Source of the DNA: a virus
Direction: 5' to 3' (one strand)
DNA length: 43,840 nucleotides
Virus record (IMG/VR): IMGVR_UViG_3300022074_000099
Location: 1-43,840 of that record
Shown: piece by piece, positions 29,934 through 37,997 of the stretch
Layout: every line of letters begins with the position of its first letter
Numbering within the stretch: position 1 is the first letter of the stretch
The notes under the pieces: generated by a model
What the model saw: only the letters and a program-made list of their open reading frames with translations
Databases searched by the model: none
What the model was told of the DNA's origin: nothing
Position numbers and translations under genes: made by a program

Positions 29934-30146
29934 ATGGCGAAGAAATCAGTAAAACTATACACAGACAATGTACTAGAAGCATTCTATGATGCTATCCGTA
30001 CTAACTCACTTGACAAACTTCATATCCCCCACAGTGATGTCTTCTACGTGCGTACTGCCGTTGAAGCACACTATGGGCGTTCATTTACATTGAAACACGT
30101 AGAGGATGCCATGAGGGCTGAAGGCTGGACTGAGGGCAACGAGTAA
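29934..30146 (+). CDS. small hypothetical protein
   Basis: 70 residues from the ATG at 29934 (MAKKSVKLYTDNVLEAFYDA...); the frame extends up to 29883 but without a ribosome site. The fold looks helical with a winged-helix-like length (AVEAHYGRSFTLKHVEDAMR). The stop overlaps the next ATG (TAATG). Function unknown. Confidence 0.55.
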   Translation: MAKKSVKLYTDNVLEAFYDAIRTNSLDKLHIPHSDVFYVRTAVEAHYGRSFTLKHVEDAMRAEGWTEGNE

Positions 30147-30358
30147 TGTTTACAGCAATGGTATTAGCATGTGCAATTGGGGTCACAGACCCTGACTCAT
30201 GTATAGAGGCCACAGATAATAGGGGTCCGTATGAGACCCGTGAAGAATGCTTTGCTCGTGCGCAGGAAATGATTGCGGGGATAGCATACACTATTCCTGT
30301 ACCTCTTAACTTCCATTTCAAGTGCGAAGAGCCAAAGACAAAAGGTATTTCCTTGTGA
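30146..30358 (+). CDS. small Cys-containing hypothetical protein
   Basis: 70 residues. A short hydrophobic start (MFTAMVLACAIGVTDPDSC), then a TREECFARAQEMIAGIA helix and a terminal FKCEEPK. The pattern of three to four cysteines with an N-terminal hydrophobic stretch suggests an exported or periplasmic small protein, as often seen in pelagic phages. It overlaps the next start. Confidence 0.55.
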   Translation: MFTAMVLACAIGVTDPDSCIEATDNRGPYETREECFARAQEMIAGIAYTIPVPLNFHFKCEEPKTKGISL

Positions 30359-30648
30359 GTGTTCCAGAGAGAGTCAAGAACAAGATGAAGGAAGAGGGTC
30401 TGTCCGGTGTGAACAAGCCGAAGAGGACACCTAGCCACCCCAAGAAGTCACATGCAGTGATGGCGTCAGAGGGCGGCAAGTATAAATTTATACGCTTCGG
30501 TCAGCAGGGCGTCAAAGGTGCTGGCAAGAGTCCTAAGACAGCAAAGGACAAAGCACGTAAGAAGTCGTACTATGCACGGCACAATGCACAGGGTAAACCG
30601 ACCACAAAGCTGTCTGCAAAATACTGGTCGCATAAAGTCAAATGGTAA
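30355..30648 (+). CDS. DUF6321-like basic protein
   Basis: 97 residues, using the GTG at 30355 that overlaps the previous TGA; the ATG at 30322 would overlap further. The segment GLSGVNKPKRTPSHPKKSHA, then IRFGQQGVKGAG and the terminal KLSAKYWSHKVKW, is the pattern I associate with DUF6321. Very basic; may bind packaged DNA or RNA. Function unknown. Confidence 0.65.
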   Translation: MSVPERVKNKMKEEGLSGVNKPKRTPSHPKKSHAVMASEGGKYKFIRFGQQGVKGAGKSPKTAKDKARKKSYYARHNAQGKPTTKLSAKYWSHKVKW

Positions 30649-30660
30649 TAGGAGAAACCG

Positions 30661-31779
30661 ATGGCTACTAAATTAATTACCGCATCGTCAAAGAAGCTGA
30701 CAGCGGCGCGTGGTGCTGTTCGTAGACAGGCAAAAGAACTTCGTGACATTAAAGCGGGTAAAAAGAAACTTCCCGGTTCTGCCGCTGACCGTGAAAAGGA
30801 AATGAAACTTCTTGAAGCTAATCTTGAACGGGCCAGAGAAAAAGTTAAGAAGGCAAAGGCAGAAGCAGATGGTGCGCCTGCAGCACCCCGAAAGTCTGAT
30901 ACAGGTCCAACCAAAGAAGGGCTGAAGAAAAAGCGTAGGGAAGTTCGCGACGAGCCGAAAGACCGCAAGGGTCCAAAGGCAAAGAAGAACATCGAAGAAG
31001 AAGGCAAGCTAGATAGGCGTATGCGCGAAAAAGACGAGCGTCGTGCAAAGCGTGGCCTTGCCGATGATGAGCGTGTCGGTATGACTGCACGTCTTGAGGG
31101 CCGTCTTCAAGAAGAAAAGGACTTGCGTAAGTTTGGCAACAAAGGCCGTGACTTTGAAGCAAAGGTTGATTCTGAACAAGCTGGTCGTGGTGCCTATCGT
31201 AAGGGTGCAGATTTCCGTCGTCAGGAAATGGCAAAACAAAAAGCCAACTATGCACGTCAAAAGGCACGTTCCGAAGATTCCTCTCTAACTGGTGCAGAGC
31301 GTCGTGCTGCTTCTGAAGAAATGCGTAAACTTCGTCAACGATTTGGCAATGAAGTAACTAAAGGTGGTGGCGAGAAGCTGATGCGTCGTCCTGCCCCCAA
31401 GAAACGCACACCTATTGGTGACAAGGCTCCGAAAGCACCGAAGCCTATTAGTCTTCGCGCTGCGTTTAATCAGGCTAAAAAAGACGGTCAGGGCAAGTTT
31501 ACCTTTGAGGGTACTTCTTACAACACCGATACATTGGAAAAAAGGTTTGCTGCTAAAGAAGCAGAACTTGGACTTAAAAAGGGTGGCGATGTAAAGAAAA
31601 AGAGAATCCCTGTAGTCACAGTAGGTATCGGCATGATGTCTGCGGACAAGGCTAAAAAGCCACGCACAGGAAGCACGGATTATCGCAATGGTGGCATGGT
31701 TATGGCCAGCATTGACAACTTGACCCCTGCTCAAAAGAACATGGTCAAGAAGATGGCAGCAGCCAATAAAAAGAAGTAA
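30661..31779 (+). CDS. Lys/Arg-rich coiled-coil protein of the late region
   Basis: 372 residues, very rich in Lys, Arg, Glu and Ala over residues 1-220 (SSKKLTAARGAVRRQAKELR and similar), consistent with extended charged helices. The end NGGMVMASIDNLTPAQKNMV resembles a tail motif shared by several late phage proteins. GGAG precedes the ATG. Possibly a virion or DNA-condensing protein. No family recognised. Confidence 0.55.
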   Translation: MATKLITASSKKLTAARGAVRRQAKELRDIKAGKKKLPGSAADREKEMKLLEANLERAREKVKKAKAEADGAPAAPRKSDTGPTKEGLKKKRREVRDEPKDRKGPKAKKNIEEEGKLDRRMREKDERRAKRGLADDERVGMTARLEGRLQEEKDLRKFGNKGRDFEAKVDSEQAGRGAYRKGADFRRQEMAKQKANYARQKARSEDSSLTGAERRAASEEMRKLRQRFGNEVTKGGGEKLMRRPAPKKRTPIGDKAPKAPKPISLRAAFNQAKKDGQGKFTFEGTSYNTDTLEKRFAAKEAELGLKKGGDVKKKRIPVVTVGIGMMSADKAKKPRTGSTDYRNGGMVMASIDNLTPAQKNMVKKMAAANKKK

Positions 31780-32348
31780 TGCACAGAGTAGAGCGGGACA
31801 TCCGCAACTGGTCTCACAACTTCCTTGAAGTACCAAATGTGAAGTTGAACGGACTCCCGCCCTGCCCTTACGCAAAACAGGCGTGGCTGGACAATAAGGT
31901 CACGTTCAGTATCAATACCGGCATTGAAGGTTTGATACGTGCAGTAAGGGTGTTTGACAACCACGACTACGACATCGTAGTGTGGGCAGAAGAAAATGTA
32001 ATCGACATGCATTACCTAGACGGGTTTGTCGATGGAATGAATGAACTGCTGTCGGTGGCTGGCATTGATATGCACCTGATGCAGTTCCATCCAGACTACG
32101 GCGCAGATGAGGCTGGTCTGGATTTCTTGTTGCAAGAAGGGGTCAGTGACCCTGACTTGGAATACTGCATGGTGTTCGTGCAGAAGCTGTCGCTTCTTGA
32201 TGATGCGGCATTGAGTCTGGAGAAGTCAGACTACTACATGAACTTCCCAGAAGATACCTACGAAGCCTTAGTGCTTGACAGACGGAGATTACGAAATGGT
32301 AATGAAGAAAAAGATGCGGGGCGGCGGCATGATGAAGACAGCGGCTAA
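31779..32348 (+). CDS. conserved late-region hypothetical protein
   Basis: 189 residues. The N-terminus (RDIRNWSHNFLEVPNVKLNG, LPPCPYAKQAWLDNKV) is a conserved block I remember in marine phages. The middle is acidic, with HxxD-type residues (WAEENVIDMHYLDGF). It may be a metal-binding enzyme-like protein, but no known motif is certain. The C-terminal 18 residues overlap the following small gene in another frame. Confidence 0.6.
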   Translation: MHRVERDIRNWSHNFLEVPNVKLNGLPPCPYAKQAWLDNKVTFSINTGIEGLIRAVRVFDNHDYDIVVWAEENVIDMHYLDGFVDGMNELLSVAGIDMHLMQFHPDYGADEAGLDFLLQEGVSDPDLEYCMVFVQKLSLLDDAALSLEKSDYYMNFPEDTYEALVLDRRRLRNGNEEKDAGRRHDEDSG

Positions 32349-32430
32349 AAAGAAAATGATGCGTGGCGGTGTTGCCAAGAAGAAGATGATGCGTGGTGGC
32401 ATGGCCGCTAAGAAGCGTGGTAAGAAATGA
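32296..32430 (+). CDS. 44-residue Lys/Met/Gly repeat protein
   Basis: Read by hand: the ATG at 32296 with GGAG 9 bases upstream, stop TGA 32428-32430. It contains a repeated unit around KKKMMRGG (MVMKKKMRGGGMM, AAKKKMMRGGVAK, KKMMRGGMAAKK). Extremely basic, probably binding phage DNA in the capsid. The start overlaps the preceding gene by 53 bases, and the stop overlaps the next ATG. Confidence 0.6.
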   Translation: MVMKKKMRGGGMMKTAAKKKMMRGGVAKKKMMRGGMAAKKRGKK

Positions 32431-32570
32431 TAATTGATTTCAGCAAAGAGAAGAAAGCTGTAATCAAATACATTGGTTGGGGTTTGCTCTACATGGGCAA
32501 GCCCTTTACCGCTATGGGCAACTGGTTCTGGAAACGGCATCGTGATGTACTGGATTGGGGTAACAAGTAA
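32427..32570 (+). CDS. 47-residue hypothetical protein
   Basis: The ATG at 32427 overlaps the preceding TGA (ATGA). MIIDFSKEKKAVIKYIGWGL, then a Tyr/Trp-rich amphipathic stretch (YMGKPFTAMGNWFWKRHRDV) and LDWGNK. Weakly hydrophobic in the middle; perhaps membrane-associated. The stop overlaps the next ATG. Function unknown. Confidence 0.55.
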   Translation: MIIDFSKEKKAVIKYIGWGLLYMGKPFTAMGNWFWKRHRDVLDWGNK

Positions 32571-32932
32571 TGCCTGTAATTAATGGCGGTTCAAAATTTG
32601 TTACACATGCAACGGCATTGGCTAATACTAATGACACTGACGTATATGTTGTGCCGAAGAACTTCTCGTCACATCTAGAACATCTGTTGATTACCAACAG
32701 CGATGCCAGCAATCGTAACTATACGATTAAGTATTACGAGAAAGCTGCCAATACAACTTACACATTATTTACAGCACATGCAGTAACAGGCAAAGGGGCA
32801 GAGTCTGTGTTTACTGTAGACAAGCCGCTGTTCCTTCATGCTGAAGATAAAATTATTGTGGCTGCTGGAACTGCAGACACTCTTACTGTTGTTGTGGCAG
32901 CAGAAGAGTTCTTTGACCCAGCACATTCATAG
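32570..32932 (+). CDS. small beta-rich structural-type protein
   Basis: 120 residues, almost all strand-like (FVTHATALANTNDTDVYVVP, HLEHLLITNSDASNRNYTIK, DKIIVAAGTADTLTVVVAAE). This matches small jelly-roll-like proteins encoded in the late region of marine podoviruses, possibly capsid decoration or tail-tip parts. Structural role is inferred from fold style and position. Confidence 0.55.
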   Translation: MPVINGGSKFVTHATALANTNDTDVYVVPKNFSSHLEHLLITNSDASNRNYTIKYYEKAANTTYTLFTAHAVTGKGAESVFTVDKPLFLHAEDKIIVAAGTADTLTVVVAAEEFFDPAHS

Positions 32933-32942
32933 GAGATAGGAG

Positions 32943-33221
32943 ATGGCACGTGTCTCTAAAAAAGCCCCCGCTAAAAAGAAAACCTCACCGGCTAGAGCGA
33001 AAAAGAAATCGGCTGGAGCGGTTAAACTTTCGACGGGTGGTGCGCCAAAGAGCAAAAGTAGAGTTAACGAAGCTGGCAACTATACTAAGCCCGGAATGAG
33101 AAAGCAGCAGTTTAACCGCATCAAAGCTGGCGGCAAAGGCGGCGCACCCGGACAGTGGTCGGCGCGTAAAGCGCAGATGCTTGCGTCTGCCTACAAGAAA
33201 GCAGGGGGCGGTTACAAGTAA
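32943..33221 (+). CDS. basic phage protein with GQWSARKAQMLA motif
   Basis: 92 residues. A Lys/Ala-rich N-terminal tail resembling histone-like tails is followed by a conserved block, NEAGNYTKPGMRKQQFNRIK, and GGAPGQWSARKAQMLASAYK. I recall this block in many phages as an uncharacterised family. The highly basic tail suggests DNA binding. GGAGAT precedes the ATG. Confidence 0.65.
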   Translation: MARVSKKAPAKKKTSPARAKKKSAGAVKLSTGGAPKSKSRVNEAGNYTKPGMRKQQFNRIKAGGKGGAPGQWSARKAQMLASAYKKAGGGYK

Positions 33222-33223
33222 CC

Positions 33224-33412
33224 ATGATTCACGTTTTTCTCCTGTTCGTCTATGTCGGGATGGGAGAGGACGAGAGGCTGGTCAGCAAAGACATGTACTT
33301 TCGTGATTTGAACGAATGTGTGTGGTACGCACAGAAATTACACAAGCAGGGACAGAAGATAACTGCTTATTGCTTACCCAAACTGGTGAATGAAGATACG
33401 AAGGTGTACTGA
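33224..33412 (+). CDS. small hypothetical protein with N-terminal hydrophobic stretch
   Basis: 62 residues: MIHVFLLFVYVGMGEDERLV, then MYFRDLNECVWYAQKLHKQG and a terminal CLPKLVNEDTKVY. Two Cys separated by a helix and the hydrophobic start suggest an exported small protein. Common in late regions of marine podoviruses; function unknown. The stop overlaps the next ATG. Confidence 0.55.
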   Translation: MIHVFLLFVYVGMGEDERLVSKDMYFRDLNECVWYAQKLHKQGQKITAYCLPKLVNEDTKVY

Positions 33413-33843
33413 TGCTGGCAGAACTAGCGGCTGCAAATGCGGCTTTCCAAGTTATCAAACAAGCCGTATCTAACGGTAAGGACATTGCCGCTGCGGGTAG
33501 CGCAATCGCCAAGTTTGTTGGCGCGAAGCAAGACCTAGAACGCAAGTCACTGAAGAAGGGCGGCGGCTCTGACCTAGAAGAGTTTATGGCCCTTGAGCAG
33601 ATACGTGAACAGGAAGAGCAGCTAAAGCAGATTATGATTTACACAGGTCGCCCCGGTCTGTGGCATGATTGGCAGAGGTTTCAGGCAAAGGCGCGTGTAG
33701 CTAGAAAAGAAGCAGAAGACGAAGCTAGACGCAAACGCAAGCAGTATTTTGAAATAGCCATTATTACATTTTTGCTTATTGTAGGTTTGACCATACTGGC
33801 TTGTTTTGTATTGCTGGCTCTGCACTCACAAGGAAAGATATAA
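33412..33843 (+). CDS. coiled-coil protein with C-terminal membrane anchor (spanin-like candidate)
   Basis: 143 residues. An Ala-rich amphipathic N-terminus (AELAAANAAFQVIKQAVSNG), a charged coiled coil at about 40-110 (EQIREQEEQLKQIMIYTGRP; KARVARKEAEDEARRKRKQY), then a single hydrophobic segment at about 115-136 (AIITFLLIVGLTILACFVLL). The membrane helix is C-terminal, unlike classical i-spanins. It lies about 340 bases before the holin, so it may belong to lysis or DNA ejection. Not assigned. Confidence 0.5.
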   Translation: MLAELAAANAAFQVIKQAVSNGKDIAAAGSAIAKFVGAKQDLERKSLKKGGGSDLEEFMALEQIREQEEQLKQIMIYTGRPGLWHDWQRFQAKARVARKEAEDEARRKRKQYFEIAIITFLLIVGLTILACFVLLALHSQGKI

Positions 33844-34091
33844 TGACACTAAAGAAGTCACAGCAAAGTCTCAAGTCGTGGACAAAGCAAAAGTGGCGTA
33901 CTAAGTCTGGCAAGCCCAGCGCAAAGACTGGTGAAAGGTATTTGCCTGAGAAAGCAATTAAATCCTTGACATCAGCCGAATATAGTGCTACAACTAAGGC
34001 TAAAAGAGAAGGCACACGTAAGGGGAAACAGTTTGTACGCCAGCCTAAATCTATTGCTAAAAAGACTGCAAGATTTCGCAGAGGCGGGTAA
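33843..34091 (+). CDS. DUF5872-like basic protein
   Basis: 82 residues from the ATG at 33843, overlapping the previous stop. LKSWTKQKWRTKSGKPS, GERYLPEKAIKSLTSAEYSA and TRKGKQFVRQPKSIAKKTAR match the pattern I associate with DUF5872. Very basic; function unknown, presumably DNA-associated in the particle or cell. Confidence 0.65.
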   Translation: MTLKKSQQSLKSWTKQKWRTKSGKPSAKTGERYLPEKAIKSLTSAEYSATTKAKREGTRKGKQFVRQPKSIAKKTARFRRGG

Positions 34092-34119
34092 TGACCCACG
34101 AGATGTTCGCTTGGCAGAT

Positions 34120-34212
34120 ATGGAGCCAGATGTTGAGTATCGTGTGTATTTGATTAAGAAGAAATTATGGGAATTACAGAATGCTGACAGCACTGATAGG
34201 GCCAATAGCTAA
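34120..34212 (+). CDS. about 30-residue protein, start uncertain
   Basis: From the ATG at 34120 the peptide is MEPDVEYRVYLIKKKLWELQ followed by NADSTDRANS. The frame is open upstream (NDPRDVRLAD precedes), and a TTG at 34111 could extend it. The helical YRVYLIKKKLWELQ part looks protein-like and is reminiscent of small phage proteins. The stop overlaps the holin gene by 32 bases. Confidence 0.4.
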   Translation: MEPDVEYRVYLIKKKLWELQNADSTDRANS

Positions 34213-34564
34213 TCTAGCTGGTACATGGCTCAGTGGAAAAGTAGAAGAGAAGAAGGCTCAGTCAGCCACCAAAGTAGCAAAGGCACAGGCCGAAGCTATT
34301 GTAATGCAGAAAAAAGCTACAGGTGAGATTGACTGGGATTTGGAGATGGCTAAAGGTAGCCAGTCTTCGTGGAAAGATGAGTGGCTGACTATTTTGTTCA
34401 GCATTCCCCTTATCCTAGCATTTATCCCCGGAATGGAAGAGGTAGTATCTAATGGGTTTGCGCAACTCCAAGCTATGCCAGAATGGTATCAATATTCTTT
34501 GGGGGTTATCGTTGCTGCCTCATTTGGGGTTCGTAGTGCTACTAAGTTCTTTGGAAAGAAGTAG
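34181..34564 (+). CDS. holin of the 3TM / GTA type
   Basis: 127 residues. The N-terminus LIGPIANLAGTWLSGKVEEK is followed by a charged helix (ATKVAKAQAEAIVMQKKATG), then DWDLEMAKGSQSSWKDEW, the family hallmark, and two membrane segments (LTILFSIPLILAFIPG; YSLGVIVAASFGVRSAT). This agrees with the GTA_holin_3TM family. It controls timing of lysis and releases the GH24 lysozyme encoded nearby. Confidence 0.8.
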   Translation: MLTALIGPIANLAGTWLSGKVEEKKAQSATKVAKAQAEAIVMQKKATGEIDWDLEMAKGSQSSWKDEWLTILFSIPLILAFIPGMEEVVSNGFAQLQAMPEWYQYSLGVIVAASFGVRSATKFFGKK

Positions 34565-34566
34565 TC

Positions 34567-34767
34567 GTGGCCGCAGACAAAATTTTGGAATGGAAGATAC
34601 TCCCACGTCTGATGACGATAATGTTCAGCATAATGGCATGGAGATGCGCTGAATGGTTTATGCATCTGGAAAACCCATCAGCGGTACAGGCTGGATTTGT
34701 TTCGGTGGTCATGGGTGCTATGACCGGCGCATTCGCAATCTGGATGGGAAGTGAGGCAAGGAAATGA
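34567..34767 (+). CDS. small membrane protein of the lysis region (DUF7940-like)
   Basis: 66 residues with a GTG start at 34567, two bases after the holin stop. Two hydrophobic segments (LMTIMFSIMAWRCAEWFM; AGFVSVVMGAMTGAFAIWMG). The motif VQAGFVSVVMGAMTGAF is known to me from marine phages next to lysis genes. It may be an antiholin or accessory holin. The stop overlaps the lysozyme start (ATGA). Confidence 0.65.
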   Translation: MAADKILEWKILPRLMTIMFSIMAWRCAEWFMHLENPSAVQAGFVSVVMGAMTGAFAIWMGSEARK

Positions 34768-35249
34768 AATACAGCCGTGAAAACTTTGTAACTAAACTTA
34801 TTGCACACGAAGGTCTGCGCCTTCAGGTGTATCAGGATACGCTTGGTATTGATACTATTGGTATTGGTCGCAACCTAGAGGACCGTGGCATCACTAAGGA
34901 AGAACTTGACTGGATGGACATGCCTAACATGGATGCCGTCTATGAGCATGGTATTCGTGAAGCTGACGCTATGTACCTCGCACAGAATGACGTACAGATT
35001 GTCGAAGAAGAACTCCTCCGTGCGCATCCTTGCGTAGAGGATTTGGACGCTGTACGTCAACTTGTACTTGTGGATATGGCATTTAATATGGGTGTACCCC
35101 GTCTTTGTAAGTTCAAGAAAATGTGGAATGCTATTCACGAAAATAAATTTGACATAGCATCAAAAGAAATGCTTGACAGCAGGTGGGCAAATCAGGTAAA
35201 ATCACGTGCAGTGAAGTTGGCTAATGCAATGCATAATGGTGAGTTTTAA
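34764..35249 (+). CDS. endolysin, T4-lysozyme-like (GH24)
   Basis: 161 residues, like T4 lysozyme. The catalytic triad spacing is exact: E16 (AHEGLRL), D25 (YQDTLG), T31 (IDTIGIG), that is Glu-8-Asp-5-Thr. The C-terminal lobe has LVLVDMAFNMGVPRLCKFKK and SRWANQVKSRAVKL, as expected. It degrades peptidoglycan after holin-mediated release; no signal peptide is visible. Confidence 0.93.
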   Translation: MKYSRENFVTKLIAHEGLRLQVYQDTLGIDTIGIGRNLEDRGITKEELDWMDMPNMDAVYEHGIREADAMYLAQNDVQIVEEELLRAHPCVEDLDAVRQLVLVDMAFNMGVPRLCKFKKMWNAIHENKFDIASKEMLDSRWANQVKSRAVKLANAMHNGEF

Positions 35250-35626
35250 TGGCAAGACAACTAACAGACAAGCAGCAAAAGTTTCTTGCTGTTCTTTTTG
35301 ATGAAGCAGGTGGCGATATGGTTATGGCTAAAAAGATGGCTGGCTATGCCGACACGAGTTCTACTGGGGAGATTGTCAAAGGCTTGAAGGAAGAAATTCT
35401 TGAGGCTACACAGATGTACATGGCACGTAATGCACCGAAGGCTGCAATGGCTATGACCGGCGCATTGTACGACCCAACTGAACTTGGTATCCGTGATAAG
35501 ATGTCCGCTGCCAAAGAATTACTTGACCGCGTAGGTTTGGTCAAGACTGAAAAAATGCAGGTAGAAGCAAGCGGTGGGGTTATGCTTATGCCCCCTAAAG
35601 CCCCGGTGGAGGAAGACGATGGCTAA
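35249..35626 (+). CDS. probable terminase small subunit or DNA-packaging helix protein
   Basis: 125 residues. The start LTDKQQKFLAVLFDEAGGDM, then AKKMAGYADTSSTGEIV, resembles the helix-turn-helix KxAxxAGYxxxSS signature of small terminase families. The rest is helical (KDKMSAAKELLDRVGLVKTE-like) with a Pro/Glu-rich end. It should recognise the packaging site. It lies 0.8 kb ahead of the large subunit; the gene at 36149 is the alternative. Confidence 0.65.
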   Translation: MARQLTDKQQKFLAVLFDEAGGDMVMAKKMAGYADTSSTGEIVKGLKEEILEATQMYMARNAPKAAMAMTGALYDPTELGIRDKMSAAKELLDRVGLVKTEKMQVEASGGVMLMPPKAPVEEDDG

Positions 35627-36152
35627 ACTTTCAAAGGCTCTAAGAGTAATTAAAGAGGTTAAAAAAATTAAAAAGCCTCAAAAGCCAACTAAAGAACAAC
35701 AAAGACGAGCAGGACAAAAGGCGCTTGATGCAGCGAAACGACGCAAAGAGGCGATGCGTGGCGTTGTAGAAGACTTCAAAAAAGAACGCGCAAAAAAGAA
35801 ACCTCAAGCTGCTGCTGCTGGCGGTGGCAGGGGCCGTCCTCCCATTGATAAAAAGAAAGCACTTGAAAATAAAAAACTGATTGATAAAAAGAAAAAACTA
35901 GAGAAGCAACCAGCAACTATTAAAGAGGCTAATGAAAAGGCACGGCATCACCATGCTGCAACAGTAAAAGCCCTTACACGTCAACAAGCAGTTATACGTA
36001 GAGAAGCACAGGCAGCTAAAATGAGTGTTAAAGCGTATAAAGAAAAGTTTCCTAATCGCGCTTCTGTTAAAAAACTCAAAGAACTTCAAAAGCAAAATGA
36101 AACCGTCCGAAATAAAACTTTTAACAAGGGCGGCGCGGTAAAAAAGAAATGA
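35619..36152 (+). CDS. Lys-rich hypothetical protein
   Basis: 177 residues from the ATG at 35619 (MAKLSKALRVIKEVKKIKKP...), overlapping the previous gene by 8 bases. About a quarter Lys, with A/G/R-rich patches (AAAAGGGRGRPPIDKKKA) including a GRGRPP AT-hook-like motif, and a long basic helix. Ends with FNKGGAVKKK, a tail shared with other late proteins here. Probably nucleic-acid binding; function unknown. Confidence 0.5.
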   Translation: MAKLSKALRVIKEVKKIKKPQKPTKEQQRRAGQKALDAAKRRKEAMRGVVEDFKKERAKKKPQAAAAGGGRGRPPIDKKKALENKKLIDKKKKLEKQPATIKEANEKARHHHAATVKALTRQQAVIRREAQAAKMSVKAYKEKFPNRASVKKLKELQKQNETVRNKTFNKGGAVKKK

Positions 36153-36556
36153 CCCGTAGTATAGGCAAGTGGAAACTTCCGCAGCCTACAGATATCAAAG
36201 AAGAAAACGAATGGGTGCCTATTCCTCGCATAGCAAGGACGGTACCCTTCGGCTACAAAAAGAGTGAAGAAGACCCTGACATTCTTGACCCTATTCCAGT
36301 AGAACTAGACTTGCTAGAAAAGGCACGTAAGTACGTTAATCAATATTCATACCGTGAGGTAGCTAATTGGTTGACGGCAAATAGTGGCAGATATATCTCG
36401 CATGTAGGATTGAGGAAACGGTTAGCGAATGAGCGACAGCGTAAGAACACAGCTAAAAGCCTCCGCAAGTGGGCAGAATATGCGGAAACGGCAATCATCA
36501 AAGCGAAAGAAATCGAAGAAGCCAGAACCGGCGCAAGAACAGCATCAGCAGATTGA
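36149..36556 (+). CDS. HTH-type protein of the terminase region
   Basis: 135 residues. LEKARKYVNQYSYREVANWL followed by TANSGRYISHVGLRKRL is a helix-turn-helix-like pattern, preceded by EDPDILDPIPVELDLLEK. I recall such proteins immediately before large terminase genes in pelagic podoviruses. It may be the true small terminase or a DNA-binding cofactor. The last 128 bases overlap the large terminase frame. Confidence 0.6.
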   Translation: MTRSIGKWKLPQPTDIKEENEWVPIPRIARTVPFGYKKSEEDPDILDPIPVELDLLEKARKYVNQYSYREVANWLTANSGRYISHVGLRKRLANERQRKNTAKSLRKWAEYAETAIIKAKEIEEARTGARTASAD

Positions 36557-37988
36557 AGAAGTTTCATATGAAACATCAACAATTGAGGAACACGCTAATG
36601 TATTGTTCAAGCCCAATCCGGGGCCGCAGACAGAGTTCTTAGCTGCTAGTGAACGGGAAGTTCTTTATGGCGGTAGTGCTGGTGGTGGTAAGTCTTACGC
36701 TATGTTGGCAGACCCTCTACGCTATATGGGTCATTCACAATTTAGTGGACTACTTCTTCGCCACACAACTGAGGAACTGAGAGAACTTATATTTAAGTCT
36801 CAGGAGTTGTACCCAAAAATCTGGCCCGGTATCAAGTGGTCAGAACGGAAGATGCAGTGGACTGCGCCATCTGGCGCGAGATTGTGGATGTCATACCTCG
36901 ACAGAGATGATGATGTCTTGCGTTATCAGGGTCTGGCGTTTAGCTGGATAGGCTTTGACGAACTGACACAATGGGCCACACCGTATGCATGGAACTACAT
37001 GCGAAGTCGTCTACGGTCCACTGCACCTGACTTGCCTATCTTTATGAGGGCTACAACCAACCCCGGCGGCAGGGGTCATCAATGGGTCAAAAAAATGTTT
37101 ATTGACCCTGCACCCTACAATAGGTCATTCGATGCGACAGACACAGAAACAGGAGAAGTTCTTCGATATCCCTATGGCCATAGCAAGGCAGGAAAACCTC
37201 TATTTAAGAGACGCTTTATCCCGGCAAGACTTTCTGATAACCCATACCTTGCGCAAGCAGGAGACTATGAGGCCATGCTCCTCTCGCTCCCTAAACAGCA
37301 GCGTAGGCAGCTTCTTGAAGGCGATTGGGACATCAAAGAAGGTGCAGCGTTTACTGAGTTTGATAGGCGTGTGCATGTTGTGGAGCCTTACCGTATCCCT
37401 AGCAACTGGGTCAAGTTTCGTGCATGTGACTATGGTTACGGTAGTTTTACTGGTGTTCTTTGGTTTGCTGTTGCGCCTGATGAACAACTGGTCATCTATA
37501 GAGAACTATACGTCAGTAAAGTCTTGGCCGCAGACTTGGCTGATATGATTTTAGATTTGGAAGCTGAAGATGGGAACATTAAGTATGGTGTTTTGGATAG
37601 CAGTCTTTGGCACAGGCGTGGCGATACTGGCCCTTCTCTTGCGGAGCAAATGATTGCAAGGGGATGTCGGTGGCGTCCATCAGACCGTAGTAAGGGTAGC
37701 CGGATAGCTGGCAAGAATGAAATACACCGCCGTCTTCAGGTGGATGAATTTACAGAGGAACCAAGACTTGTATTCTTTGATAGCTGTACAAATGTCATCA
37801 GTCAGTTACCGGCCATCCCTCTGGACAAGAAAAATCCAGAAGACGTTGACACGAAATCTGAAGACCACCTTTACGACGCGCTACGGTATGGGATTATGTC
37901 CAGACCCCGGTTCTCTATTTTCGACTATGACCCGCATGGCAGACCATCGTCAGGTATGCAAGTAGCTGACTCCACATTTGGATATTAA
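36429..37988 (+). CDS. terL: terminase large subunit
   Basis: 519 residues. Walker A GGSAGGGKS at 81-89; Walker B FSWIGFDELT with D177/E178; coupling region MRATTNPGGRGHQW. The nuclease part shows ACDYGYGSFTGVLW, GVLDSS and a terminal Asp in DHLYDALRYG. It translocates DNA into the prohead and cuts the concatemer. The first 43 residues are basic and overlap the upstream gene; an internal ATG at 36480 is possible but has a weaker ribosome signal. Confidence 0.92.
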   Translation: MSDSVRTQLKASASGQNMRKRQSSKRKKSKKPEPAQEQHQQIEEVSYETSTIEEHANVLFKPNPGPQTEFLAASEREVLYGGSAGGGKSYAMLADPLRYMGHSQFSGLLLRHTTEELRELIFKSQELYPKIWPGIKWSERKMQWTAPSGARLWMSYLDRDDDVLRYQGLAFSWIGFDELTQWATPYAWNYMRSRLRSTAPDLPIFMRATTNPGGRGHQWVKKMFIDPAPYNRSFDATDTETGEVLRYPYGHSKAGKPLFKRRFIPARLSDNPYLAQAGDYEAMLLSLPKQQRRQLLEGDWDIKEGAAFTEFDRRVHVVEPYRIPSNWVKFRACDYGYGSFTGVLWFAVAPDEQLVIYRELYVSKVLAADLADMILDLEAEDGNIKYGVLDSSLWHRRGDTGPSLAEQMIARGCRWRPSDRSKGSRIAGKNEIHRRLQVDEFTEEPRLVFFDSCTNVISQLPAIPLDKKNPEDVDTKSEDHLYDALRYGIMSRPRFSIFDYDPHGRPSSGMQVADSTFGY

Positions 37989-37997
37989 GGAAACATT

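Noticed and set aside
33966-33994. TTGACA-17-TACAAC inside a late gene
   Set aside because: It could be an internal promoter for the lysis genes, but it lies in coding sequence, lacks the extended -10 and has a weak -10, so chance cannot be excluded.
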